Shown here: positions 47,099 through 55,528 of the stretch, in pieces
Numbering within the stretch: position 1 is the first letter of the stretch
Layout: each line of letters opens with the position of its first letter
From: Planctomycetes bacterium syqfu
GTDB lineage: Bacteria > Planctomycetota > Phycisphaerae > Phycisphaerales > Phycisphaeraceae
Length of the DNA: 64,000 nt
Reading direction: 5' to 3'
NCBI GenBank assembly: GCA_020974905.1
Contig: CP087563.1
Span: 6,324,001-6,388,000 of the forward strand
The notes under the pieces: model-generated
Databases searched by the model: none
What the model was told of the DNA's origin: nothing
The model's input: the letters and a program-made list of their open reading frames with translations, nothing else
Translations under genes and position numbers: made by a program

Positions 47099-47127
47099 AT
47101 TGTAGCGAAATTCAGAGCCCTTGGCAA
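47099..47127 (-). promoter_or_regulatory. Promoter of the rpsF operon
   Basis: TTGCCA (plus 47122-47127, five of six) and TACAAT (plus 47099-47104, five of six) are 17 bases apart. Transcription would start near 47091, leaving a leader of nearly 100 nt, long enough for the S6:S18 autoregulatory RNA known in many bacteria; I did not identify that motif with certainty. Confidence 0.7.
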
Positions 47128-47324
47128 CGGGGAACAGGGGAGATTTCGGATTTCGAATTTTGGATTTCAGATTGATTAAAACCGCTTGCGGTTTAGCACG
47201 ACAGGTGTGATTTGAATATCGTCCAGTGGGTTTGCCCAAGGTATCGTGTGCTGAAACACAAGCGGTTTACATTCCAAGTTCCGAAATCCATTATGATACC
47301 CACGGTTCGGCCCCCGGAGACTTC

Positions 47325-49094
47325 ATGAGCGACACGTCCGACAAGCTATATGAGAACCTGACCAAGCCGCATACGATGGTGCTTTTTGTGCTGTTGATGC
47401 TTGGTTTATATTGGTTTACGATTTTTCAGTCTTCGCTTTTTGATCGTGATGAGACACGCTTTTCCTCAGCCACACTGGAGATGCTGGCCAGCGGGGACTA
47501 CATCGTCCCGACTTTCAACGGCGAATTGCGGCCTGACAAACCGATCCTTATTTACTGGCTGATGTCCATCGGCGTAACCCTGCTTGGACCCTGCGAAGCG
47601 GGTGTTCGCTTTTTTGCACCCGTCGGCATGGCAGTCTCCAGTCTACTCACCGGCTGGCTGGGACGACGCTTATTCGACCCGTTAACCGGATTCTGGTCCG
47701 CTGCCATTCTCTGCACGTCCGGCCTGATGCTTATTGTCGGGGGGGCGGCAACGACGGATGCTGTGCTGCTGGCTTTCATCATGACCGCCATGACGCCGGC
47801 GATCTTCATGCTCCAATCGGGCAAGACTCACGTCGGACATCTGGCGGCAATGCTGCTGGGACTCACCGGCGCGATGCTCACCAAGGGACCGATCGGTTTG
47901 GCGGTGCCCGTGTTGTCGATGATGGGGATGCTGTGGTTTGGTAACCGTGAGCTGCGCAAGGCGGGCAAGAAGTCGCTGGTTTGGTTGATCGTTTTGTCAC
48001 TGGTTGCCACCGGCGTGTTTTTGCTTTGGGCGATTCCTGCCAACAAGGCGACCGGCGGAGAGTTTGCCAAGATCGGGATCGGCCGACACATCATTAACCG
48101 CATCCTCGAACCGCAGGAAAGTCATGGCGGGAATTTCTTCCTGTCTCTGCCGTTCTACATTCCCGTGATCATTGGTCTGTTCATGCCCTGGACCTTGCTG
48201 CTTTATGGCAGTGTCCGCGCACTGTACGGTCGGACACTTGGCAATGAACATTCTCGGGCGGTGTTGCTCGGTTGGTTCTGGCCGACGTTTATTTTGATGT
48301 CGGTGGTGGCAACGAAGCTGCCGCACTACATCCTGCCGGTGTTCCCGGCGCTGGCGATTGTCACTGCTGCTGCAATCAGTGAACTGACCCGCAATCCCAA
48401 CGGCTTATCCGAGAAGGATCGCTTCTGGATGGAGAAGGGCGGCACGTGTTATTTCCCGCTGATGTGGTTCTCCACCATCGCCCTGATTGGCGGGCCGATT
48501 CTCTTCCGCGTACTCAACTTTGAAAAGACGAATCTTGATCTGGAAGACCTCATCGTCTCCGGCACGGTGGCAGGCATCTTCCAGTTCGCAGTCTCCATCT
48601 ATGTCCTCAAAGCGCATAAGGCTCAGAAGTACGCACGCTGCGCCAAGTTGATGCTCGGTTCGACGGTCGCCTTCTGGGGCATCTTTGCCTACGGCATACT
48701 CCCCGCCTCCGAAGACATGCTCAAGATCAGCCCCGAGGTTGTCCAGATCATCAACGAGAAGGGCGATATCCATGCACCGATTTATGTCACCGGCTACGAA
48801 GAAGCTTCGCTGGTGTTCTACATCAACGGCATTCGCATGCAGGATAAAGACGCTTATCCGGGCAAACTTCCCAAGGGTATGAACGTGATCGCCAGCGGTG
48901 AAGTTGCCCAGTGGGCCAAAGTCAACGAGCCGGGTTACCTGATCCTGCGTCAACGCGATTGGGATGAAATCACGGAAAAAGCAGGCAATTTACCCATCAC
49001 GCAAATCGGACACCGATGGGGGATCAATGTCCCCAAAGGTCGCCTGCTCAAGGTGCTGGTAATGGAACGTGGTAAGATGGCTGCATCCGAGTGA
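47325..49094 (+). CDS. GT39-type membrane glycosyltransferase (ArnT-like)
   Basis: A 589-residue protein with about 11 membrane helices. The first external loop has FDRDETRFSSATLEMLASGD and LRPDKPILIYWL, the DE motif and following block of the ArnT/PMT superfamily, which transfers a sugar from a polyprenyl-phosphate carrier to lipid or protein outside the membrane. The helices are followed by a soluble C-terminal domain (about 480-589). GGAG lies before the ATG. Divergent from rpsF. Donor and acceptor are unknown. Confidence 0.9.
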   Translation: MSDTSDKLYENLTKPHTMVLFVLLMLGLYWFTIFQSSLFDRDETRFSSATLEMLASGDYIVPTFNGELRPDKPILIYWLMSIGVTLLGPCEAGVRFFAPVGMAVSSLLTGWLGRRLFDPLTGFWSAAILCTSGLMLIVGGAATTDAVLLAFIMTAMTPAIFMLQSGKTHVGHLAAMLLGLTGAMLTKGPIGLAVPVLSMMGMLWFGNRELRKAGKKSLVWLIVLSLVATGVFLLWAIPANKATGGEFAKIGIGRHIINRILEPQESHGGNFFLSLPFYIPVIIGLFMPWTLLLYGSVRALYGRTLGNEHSRAVLLGWFWPTFILMSVVATKLPHYILPVFPALAIVTAAAISELTRNPNGLSEKDRFWMEKGGTCYFPLMWFSTIALIGGPILFRVLNFEKTNLDLEDLIVSGTVAGIFQFAVSIYVLKAHKAQKYARCAKLMLGSTVAFWGIFAYGILPASEDMLKISPEVVQIINEKGDIHAPIYVTGYEEASLVFYINGIRMQDKDAYPGKLPKGMNVIASGEVAQWAKVNEPGYLILRQRDWDEITEKAGNLPITQIGHRWGINVPKGRLLKVLVMERGKMAASE

Positions 49095-49116
49095 TTCACA
49101 ATAACGGGGTAAACGC

Positions 49117-49485
49117 ATGAGTCCGACTACGCAAAAACTGCTTTATTGGGGGAGTATCTGCACGCTGGTGTTGAACCTGATGGTGCTGGTGCTCTTTGCG
49201 GTGATTGTGTTTTCACTGACCGGTCGCATTGAAAAAGAACTCGCGGATTTGAGTGTGCCCGTGACAGCATTTACCAGGTTCTTTTTGGCGGTCCCCAAGA
49301 GTGTGTTGTTTGTCCCCAGCGTGGTGATTGCTGGCGTGGTGATGATTGCCAAGGAAAAACTCATCAAGTCTGCGCTCACGAACTTCATCATCAACAAGGT
49401 GATTTTCATTGGCTTGATTCTGCTGCTGGTTGCCTACATCGTGGCCGTGTTGATGCCGCTGTATTCGACCGCGACGACGCTGTGA
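49117..49485 (+). CDS. Small membrane protein
   Basis: A 122-residue protein with three hydrophobic helices (about 10-33, 60-80, 90-115) and few charged loops. It follows the glycosyltransferase by 22 bases and is probably cotranscribed with it. No family recognised; it might be an accessory of the transferase, which is only a guess from position. Confidence 0.65.
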   Translation: MSPTTQKLLYWGSICTLVLNLMVLVLFAVIVFSLTGRIEKELADLSVPVTAFTRFFLAVPKSVLFVPSVVIAGVVMIAKEKLIKSALTNFIINKVIFIGLILLLVAYIVAVLMPLYSTATTL

Positions 49486-49888
49486 GTTTTCACTTTAAGC
49501 GTGTTTCATCTCAAAATGACAACGTCTTGACAAAAGCCGTCCATCACCTGATGGGCGGGTTGCCTTGCGATAAACGTTGACCGATGACCCGTGCCTCGGG
49601 AGGGACACGGCTTTGATTGATTCATCTTTGAATAAAACAATCGCACACTCACCACGTTCCGCACATCAATTTGAGTTCCTTCCGTCACTCCCACGCCCCC
49701 GGAAGGCGGGAGTCCAGTGGAATTTGCATTTGTCAACAGAATGCCACTGGATTCCCGCCTGCGCGGGAATGACGAGATGAACGTCGGCTTAGCGATTCAA
49801 TTCTTTGTGATTCGATTCGTTGTAATGCGATACGCAAGGCAATCCGTCCATCAGGAGATGGAGGGATTGGGTCAAATGACATCGCGCT
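49486..49888. other. Intergenic region with family A repeat
   Basis: No gene seen. It holds family A copy 5 and a short hairpin (CCGTGCCTC..GGGACACGG, about 49590-49611) resembling the one inside the element at 22159. Confidence 0.5.
49682..49773. repeat. 90-bp palindromic repeat, family A copy 5 (inverted)
   Basis: Same orientation as copy 4. The left arm carries an altered inner part (CACGCCCCCGGAAG), the same kind of change as in copy 1. Confidence 0.85.
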
Positions 49889-51817
49889 TTACGACGACTG
49901 CGTGCCTGAGGTGTTAGGCAACTTCTCCGGCATTTGTTGTCCGACGGGGAATAAGCCGATGGCAACGAAGATCAGTTGGCTGATGCAGAACCCGATGAGC
50001 CACATGAATGCGCCGTCCATAAAACCGTAGCTGTGCAGGCCGACACCCATCATGTTCACGCCGAACCAACTGAAAGCGGTGATGCAGTTGCCCAGGATCG
50101 CCATCATCATCATCCCGCGAATCTGCACCATGCCAGACCAACGGGCGTGGAGGATCGCAGCATTCCAAAGCACGATGAGCAGGGCACCATTTTCCTTGGG
50201 GTCCCATCCCCAGAAGCGTCCCCACGATTGGTCCGCCCAGATACCGCCAAGCACGGTGCCGACGAAGGAAAAGAGCATTGCAAAGCAGATAATGCCATAG
50301 ACCATGCGTCCCATGCGTGCGTAGCTTTGCTTGTTGAGGTTTCGCAGAATCACATCACGAACGACGAAGATCAACCCCAGCGAACCAGCAACAAACATCG
50401 ACGAATACCCCAGCGTGACAATAAGCACATGCGTGGTCAGCCAGAAGTTGGAGTCGAGCACCGCACGCACCGGCTCGATGGTGTCACCGCTGAGTGATAA
50501 GTGATGGGCGATGATGAGCGTTGAAAAACCGATTAGACAGGCAGCGATATTGCCAAGCCCGTTCTTGTAAATCTTCTCAAGGACCATGGCCATAATCGTT
50601 GCACCCCAGCCGATGAACACCGCTGAGCCGTAAAGGTTGATCACGGGCGGGCGTCCTTCGATCCACATCCGCCAACCCAGACCAAACGTGTGTGTCGCGA
50701 TGGCAGCAAGCACGATCACAGTGCCGGTGATCATCATCCAACGGGTTTTGAACATCATGGCAACGAGTGTGACCACCAACCCCAGCGCGTAGATCGGCAT
50801 GGCGTTGACCAGCAAAGCCATGCGGTTAAACATCGCTTCACTGCGGACCTTGGATTGCTGTTGAGCAGGCGTTGCAAGATGCTCGGCAACCATCGTGTTG
50901 ATCGTCTGCCAATCACCTTCGCGATAGGCTTTGCGAATGGTTGCCATACGAATCACCGAGTCATCCATCGGCAGGCCCAGCAGGACCAAACGCATATGCT
51001 CACCAATACGACTCCATTCCAACTCGCCGATGGGAGGGACGAAATGGATGTTGCTTTTCTGAGCAAGATTCTCGTAACCCTTCTTGAGAATGTTGATATG
51101 CGAGACCATGTCATCGGTGAGTTTGTCCGGATCTGCAATCAGACTCTTGACGAGGTTTGCGGCTTCCTGGGCTTGCCGGGCAAAGTCCTTGCTTTGCTCG
51201 GGTGCGATGGCATTTTTCAGTCGGACATAGGTCGTGATGTGGTTATACAGTTCAATGATCGCACGCTGATAGCGATTGCGCTGATGAGCCTGAACACTCT
51301 GGGCTTCATTGGCTTGGGCGGAGATCAATTGCAGATGCGGGATCAGTTCGGTGAAACTCCAACGCTTGTCTTCTTCGCCAAGTTGTAACAATGCCTGGAT
51401 ATCCGGATCGTGAATCAGAAAGACGCGGTAGTTGTCCGCGACTTCCGGTTTGCACATCACCTGCATGAGCCATTCCAACGCATGCATGGACTTGCCTTCG
51501 ACTTTGACGGACTGCTTACCACAGATCATGAGCATGCTTGAACGGGCCACGGTATCCAATGGCTTAAGTCGGCCGGCATGCATCACCGCGATCTGTCCCA
51601 ACGCGTTCCAATCCGGCGTTGCGTTGGTTGCAGGTTGTTTGGATTCCTGTGCAAAGATGGATGTGGTCATCAAAGCGATCAACAGACAAAATGCGATCAG
51701 GCAATGAGCAGCGGATGTGAATCCGGTGCAGGGATGGCTGTGAAGTGTCGCTGAGGAACTTGCACTGGATTGATATCGGGTGCTTTGGGGTCGAGATGGG
51801 CGGATTGAATTGTTCAT
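49889..51817 (-). CDS. ccsA: System II cytochrome c assembly protein CcsA/ResC, long form
   Basis: A 642-residue protein from an ATG with GGAGG upstream. An N-terminal helix or signal (about 35-58) is followed by a large soluble part (about 60-350) opening with MHAGRLKPLDTVARSS, then about eight membrane helices. The haem-handling WWD motif is WGRFWGWDPKENGALL with conserved His residues nearby (THVLIVTLGYSS, HHLSLSG). With ResB it exports haem and ligates it to CxxCH motifs of periplasmic cytochromes. Its ATG overlaps the resB stop (ATGA), so translation is coupled. The long soluble N-terminus is more than is found in Bacillus ResC. It supplies haem attachment for the cytochromes encoded just upstream. 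Confidence 0.93.
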   Translation of the reverse strand: MNNSIRPSRPQSTRYQSSASSSATLHSHPCTGFTSAAHCLIAFCLLIALMTTSIFAQESKQPATNATPDWNALGQIAVMHAGRLKPLDTVARSSMLMICGKQSVKVEGKSMHALEWLMQVMCKPEVADNYRVFLIHDPDIQALLQLGEEDKRWSFTELIPHLQLISAQANEAQSVQAHQRNRYQRAIIELYNHITTYVRLKNAIAPEQSKDFARQAQEAANLVKSLIADPDKLTDDMVSHINILKKGYENLAQKSNIHFVPPIGELEWSRIGEHMRLVLLGLPMDDSVIRMATIRKAYREGDWQTINTMVAEHLATPAQQQSKVRSEAMFNRMALLVNAMPIYALGLVVTLVAMMFKTRWMMITGTVIVLAAIATHTFGLGWRMWIEGRPPVINLYGSAVFIGWGATIMAMVLEKIYKNGLGNIAACLIGFSTLIIAHHLSLSGDTIEPVRAVLDSNFWLTTHVLIVTLGYSSMFVAGSLGLIFVVRDVILRNLNKQSYARMGRMVYGIICFAMLFSFVGTVLGGIWADQSWGRFWGWDPKENGALLIVLWNAAILHARWSGMVQIRGMMMMAILGNCITAFSWFGVNMMGVGLHSYGFMDGAFMWLIGFCISQLIFVAIGLFPVGQQMPEKLPNTSGTQSS

Positions 51818-52977
51818 GCCTTGACCTCCGTGTCCTGCTTGACGAACTTGTTGAAAAACTTGAGGAAGTGAGCGATGAAATGCCAACTCATGCCCAGCGT
51901 GACGAGGATGCATGCGATGTAGGGGAGCACCGCTGCGGGGTTGCGTACCACCTGGAGAATGGTGGTTTGATCGTCGTTGGCAAAGCTGGCTTGGTAGAAC
52001 GTCTTGCCGTCATATCGCAGCGGTTGGTTCATGCTGATGGTCAACTCGCGGTCTTCATGTTGAATGGGATCGACCAAACGTAGTCGGCTTGAGAATGCCA
52101 TGGGGACATTGGTGCCGGTGAAGCGTTCGTGCTTGAACTCCTGGAGTTTAAGCGTCATGGGCATCATGTATCGCTTGGCGCGGAGATGGATGGCATATTC
52201 CCTGCCGTTGATTTCAATGAAGTCAGGATTCACGAATGCTGAGGAGAGCAGCCACGTTCCCAGGTTCTTGCCGTTGGCAATGATGTCCACATAGACACAT
52301 GCCAGATTGCGTTGTTGATCACCCTTGACCGGCGGGGCGGGTTGGACGATGACACGTTGACCAAAGCCCTGCGTCGGACGTGGGTTTTCCCCCATGGCAA
52401 TATTGGCGTTGGGCATGAACTCCTTAACGGAGATCGACACCGGGAGGCGCGGGTCGGTGATCATATTGCCGGTGACCAGTTTGCTTGCCGGGATGCTGTA
52501 AACCGTCTGCGTGTCCTTGGGATTGTCGTTGGCATCTTTGTTTGAGGTGTCGATGATCACCAGTTCATTTTTGTGGAAACTCTCGGAGTAATTCTTGACC
52601 TGCCCGTGATCCAGTGAGACATAACTTTCCACGGAGTAGAGGTCGGTAAAGAGTTGGCCGATGAGCAGCATGAGAATGCCCGAATGCATAAGCAGAACAC
52701 CCATGCGTTTGGTGGTCCACTTGAATGTGGTCAGATAGGCACACAGCAGGTTGAGTACCATGATGATGCCCAACGTGTATCCGCCGGGGAGGACAGGGAT
52801 CGCGGTCCCGTTCTGTAGATAGATCGGGACGACGAAGGATTGAAAGTAGATTTTCTGCGCTTCACGGATGGGCATGTGCGTCTGGGCCAGCGTGCCGGCA
52901 AAGACAAGCATCATGCCTGCGATAAGCACCACGACGGTGATGCGCAGTGAGGCAAACTTTTTGAGTATTTTTTTCAT
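51814..52977 (-). CDS. resB: System II cytochrome c assembly protein ResB (CcsB)
   Basis: A 387-residue protein. Helices near residues 12-32, 60-80 and 88-108, then a large periplasmic domain, and a last helix near 345-370. FASLRITVVVLIAGMMLVFA, MHSGILMLLIGQLFTDLYSV and YDGKTFYQASFANDD match the ResB pattern; His in LLMHSGIL is a likely haem contact. ResB and CcsA together form the synthase that joins haem to apocytochromes. Overlaps ccsA by four bases. Confidence 0.92.
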   Translation of the reverse strand: MKKILKKFASLRITVVVLIAGMMLVFAGTLAQTHMPIREAQKIYFQSFVVPIYLQNGTAIPVLPGGYTLGIIMVLNLLCAYLTTFKWTTKRMGVLLMHSGILMLLIGQLFTDLYSVESYVSLDHGQVKNYSESFHKNELVIIDTSNKDANDNPKDTQTVYSIPASKLVTGNMITDPRLPVSISVKEFMPNANIAMGENPRPTQGFGQRVIVQPAPPVKGDQQRNLACVYVDIIANGKNLGTWLLSSAFVNPDFIEINGREYAIHLRAKRYMMPMTLKLQEFKHERFTGTNVPMAFSSRLRLVDPIQHEDRELTISMNQPLRYDGKTFYQASFANDDQTTILQVVRNPAAVLPYIACILVTLGMSWHFIAHFLKFFNKFVKQDTEVKA

Positions 52978-53077
52978 GTGCGAGCCAACTCGGATCAAAC
53001 ATCGTGGAATCACTCACAAAGGCGTTTTAGCAACAGAGCATCCGTGCCCTTTGCCTCTGCGTTGAACTTCAAATTGT

Positions 53078-53716
53078 TTATTGCCAGTTCACGGTTTTGA
53101 GGAACTGGTCAAACTTGGGCAGGGCGGTCTGGACTTGATCCGACGTGCCTGTGAGTTTGATAAACCATGTCTTGCCATCGACCATACCGAAGCTCACGAC
53201 CATGCGTTGCGAGTCGTTTGCGATATCCACGCGATTGGCATCAATCGGGCCGATTTTGTCCTGCTCGATGGAAGACTGTAATTGGTCTTGAGTCAGGGGA
53301 CCTAATCCGAGTTGGCGGCGCCAGCGTGCGACGTTGGCCGCAACACCACCGACATCACCGGGAAATGCTGAGACGTTTACGTCCGCGCCCGATGCCGTTT
53401 GATAGCTATGCAGAATCATCGAGCCTGGTTGCGTTTGTTGCCAACCTTCGGGAAGTTCGACGGTGAACTTCCCGGAGATGGTTGATGCGCTGTTGTCTGC
53501 TGCAGCAGGTTCAGACGCATGCATGGCATGGTCATGACCCGAGTGATCCTGACCGTCATTGGGATCATGGGCGGTGTTTGAAGCAATCGCCGGTTGCGGT
53601 GCTTCGTAGACTTCGATTTCCTCTTCACCACATCCGCCGAGAATGCAGAGACTGCAAACCAGCATGGATGATGTGAAACCAGACGTGCAGCGGACAAAGC
53701 GGGGCAGGTGATTCAT
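53078..53716 (-). CDS. His-rich lipoprotein of unknown function
   Basis: A 212-residue lipoprotein: the signal peptide ends in the lipobox LGGC-G at about residue 29. A linker with many His and Asp (DPNDGQDHSGHDHAMHASE) could bind metal. The C-terminal domain (about 85-212) has ISGKFTVELPEGWQQTQPG and WFIKLTG, a small beta-rich fold like that of exported proteins of unknown function that precede or follow cytochrome genes. It lies 19 bases after the globin gene on the same strand and belongs to the electron-transfer cluster by position. Confidence 0.8.
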   Translation of the reverse strand: MNHLPRFVRCTSGFTSSMLVCSLCILGGCGEEEIEVYEAPQPAIASNTAHDPNDGQDHSGHDHAMHASEPAAADNSASTISGKFTVELPEGWQQTQPGSMILHSYQTASGADVNVSAFPGDVGGVAANVARWRRQLGLGPLTQDQLQSSIEQDKIGPIDANRVDIANDSQRMVVSFGMVDGKTWFIKLTGTSDQVQTALPKFDQFLKTVNWQ

Positions 53717-53734
53717 GAGTTTGTCTTACGGGTG

Positions 53735-54181
53735 TCACGCTGTGTTCTTGAGGTGTTCATCTGCTGCGCCGATCATCACCGAAGCCAGCGTGGTGTACGT
53801 CACCGTCCAGGCTTCTTTGACTTCATCGTTCCACGCGTCACCCAATCCTTGTTCCAAAGTCTTAAGCAGCGCAGCACCAACTGTATCATACATGGGAGCT
53901 GTCACTTTGTAATCCAAATGACGCACGCCCGAAGCCTGGACAGCAGGCACAATGCTCTCAAGATTTTTAAGTCCGTTGACAGCAGTTCCGAGCATGGCCA
54001 TGAGCTTTTTCTTCTGCTCGGTCATGTCCTCGGGGAAGATGGCTCGCAGCGATGGATCCATTTCAAAAAGGTTGCTGTAGAACAAATCCGCAGCGGTGTT
54101 GACGATGGGGACCACCTGGGCCCATGTCCCTTGAACGAGTTCGATTTGCTTGGGAGTCACTTGGCTTTCCTTACGATTCAT
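53735..54181 (-). CDS. Single-domain bacterial globin
   Basis: A 148-residue globin resembling the haem domain of flavohaemoglobins and Vitreoscilla haemoglobin. The proximal His is H88 in SGVRHLDYKV; Q56 in MTEQKKKLM takes the E7 place and Y35 in LFYSNLF the B10 place, a pair often found in globins handling NO or O2. IFPEDMTEQ and GLGDAWNDEVKEAW are family blocks. No reductase domain is fused. Within this cluster it may carry or detoxify NO or O2, an inference from position. Confidence 0.93.
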   Translation of the reverse strand: MNRKESQVTPKQIELVQGTWAQVVPIVNTAADLFYSNLFEMDPSLRAIFPEDMTEQKKKLMAMLGTAVNGLKNLESIVPAVQASGVRHLDYKVTAPMYDTVGAALLKTLEQGLGDAWNDEVKEAWTVTYTTLASVMIGAADEHLKNTA

Positions 54182-54253
54182 GAGGTGTGAATAGTCATCG
54201 AAACGTGAATGCGTTGACTGTGCGTTAACACAGAAAACGCTGTGATTATAGGT

Positions 54254-54676
54254 CTATTCTTCTTCGGGTAGTAAACTCAAAATGTAATCCAATCCCTGGG
54301 CTACCTGTTCATCGGTCAGATCCTTGCCGCGTCTGCCGCCCTTGGGCATCATGTCCCCATAACCTTCAATGGCATGCTTGAGCAGGGTCTCACGGCCACG
54401 TTTATCCAGACGCTGACGCCACTCTTTGGGGTTATTGATCACCGGTGCATACTCGCTTTCAATGTGACAGTGACTGCAAACTTTGGCGAAGACTTCATAA
54501 CCAGTCAGTAATGCAGGGGCCGTCGGTTTGGGAAATTCAGCATGGTCATGCGCCTCGGTGGGGGCGGATTGCGTGGTTGTTTCGCTTTGCGGTTTTTTGT
54601 CGCAGGCTCCCAAAAGCACACAGCTCAACATCATCAAAGCATATTGGCGGCAATGAAACATGGTACGAATCTCCAT
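54254..54676 (-). CDS. Monohaem cytochrome c5-type lipoprotein
   Basis: About 140 residues. A lipoprotein signal ends in LLGAC. The haem site is C-S-H-C-H in FAKVCSHCHIESEYAPV and the axial Met is in MMPKGG, followed by the TDEQVAQGLDYILSL helix, the layout of cytochrome c5/class I. It would carry single electrons between the large cytochrome and a partner at the membrane surface. AAGGAAAG precedes the ATG at 54676. It follows the DUF3365-like gene by 40 bases. Confidence 0.88.
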   Translation of the reverse strand: MEIRTMFHCRQYALMMLSCVLLGACDKKPQSETTTQSAPTEAHDHAEFPKPTAPALLTGYEVFAKVCSHCHIESEYAPVINNPKEWRQRLDKRGRETLLKHAIEGYGDMMPKGGRRGKDLTDEQVAQGLDYILSLLPEEE

Positions 54677-54716
54677 GTAGACTTTCCTTGATCTATGACA
54701 AGGTTTGCGATTCGGA

Positions 54717-55361
54717 TTACATCGGGATGCGAATGACAATCCCGCCCATCACGTCATCGGGCTTAAAGTCCGTCTTGGGGGAGTCCACGTGATTGTTATG
54801 ACAATCCCAACATGCCTTGGCGGTTGCACGGTCGGGATACATGGCAACGAAAAACTTTTCACTGCCAACCGTTTCTTCACCGTAAACAGGCTTGCCGGTA
54901 TCTTCCATGATCTTGATTTTTTCTTTTTCAAAATCCGTGTCGGGCATGTGCTTCTTGTTGATAGCCCATGAACTGATCAGGCCGTACTCAAAGTTCTGGT
55001 TGTTGCGGTAGGCTTCTTCCGAACCATATCGGAACTGCTGAGCAGGGAGTGGCAAGGTCGCGAAGGTGGTTTCCCAGTCTTCTGAGCCTTTGAATTTCTT
55101 GTGTGTCTTGCCGTCTTCCTCAAGCACCTGGATGTTCTGGGTTTTGGTCAGTCGGTTGACGACGTTTTTGACGTAGATTTTACGGTCCGCTGCCATGACA
55201 GCATGGAGCATGTCCACGACTTTCTGATGTTCGACACCTGCTGGTGCTGCGGCGGAGGCTTCGGATTTACCACAGCCGGTCATGAGCAGCGTGGTGCCCA
55301 GACCCATCGTGCAGATCGTGAGTGTCAAAGCGATTCTGGTTTTTGTAAACAAGCGTGACAT
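54717..55361 (-). CDS. DUF3365/Tll0287-like haem lipoprotein
   Basis: A 214-residue protein. The signal ends in the lipobox LLMTGC-G. The rest has the Tll0287-like (DUF3365) sensor layout, a PAS-like fold with ATLPLPAQQFRYGSEEAYR in the middle and the haem motif ACWDCHNNHVDSPKTDFK near the C-terminus, ending in DDVMGGIVIRIPM. In other bacteria this domain is found alone or before signalling domains and binds one c-type haem that may sense redox state or gas ligands. Here it is outside the membrane without a signalling domain. Confidence 0.85.
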   Translation of the reverse strand: MSRLFTKTRIALTLTICTMGLGTTLLMTGCGKSEASAAAPAGVEHQKVVDMLHAVMAADRKIYVKNVVNRLTKTQNIQVLEEDGKTHKKFKGSEDWETTFATLPLPAQQFRYGSEEAYRNNQNFEYGLISSWAINKKHMPDTDFEKEKIKIMEDTGKPVYGEETVGSEKFFVAMYPDRATAKACWDCHNNHVDSPKTDFKPDDVMGGIVIRIPM

Positions 55362-55528
55362 AGCGGGAATTCCTTTGTTTGTGTTTCCAATTTTCCTTGG
55401 GAGTCAGATCCAATCAGCACCCCCGGAAGTTGTAGCTTCATGAGGTTAGTTGCTTCACCGTATGCATACATTGGCACAGGGGAAAGCTTCCGGGGGGGGC
55501 GACGCTGGGGATCGTTCAAGGGTGGTTT

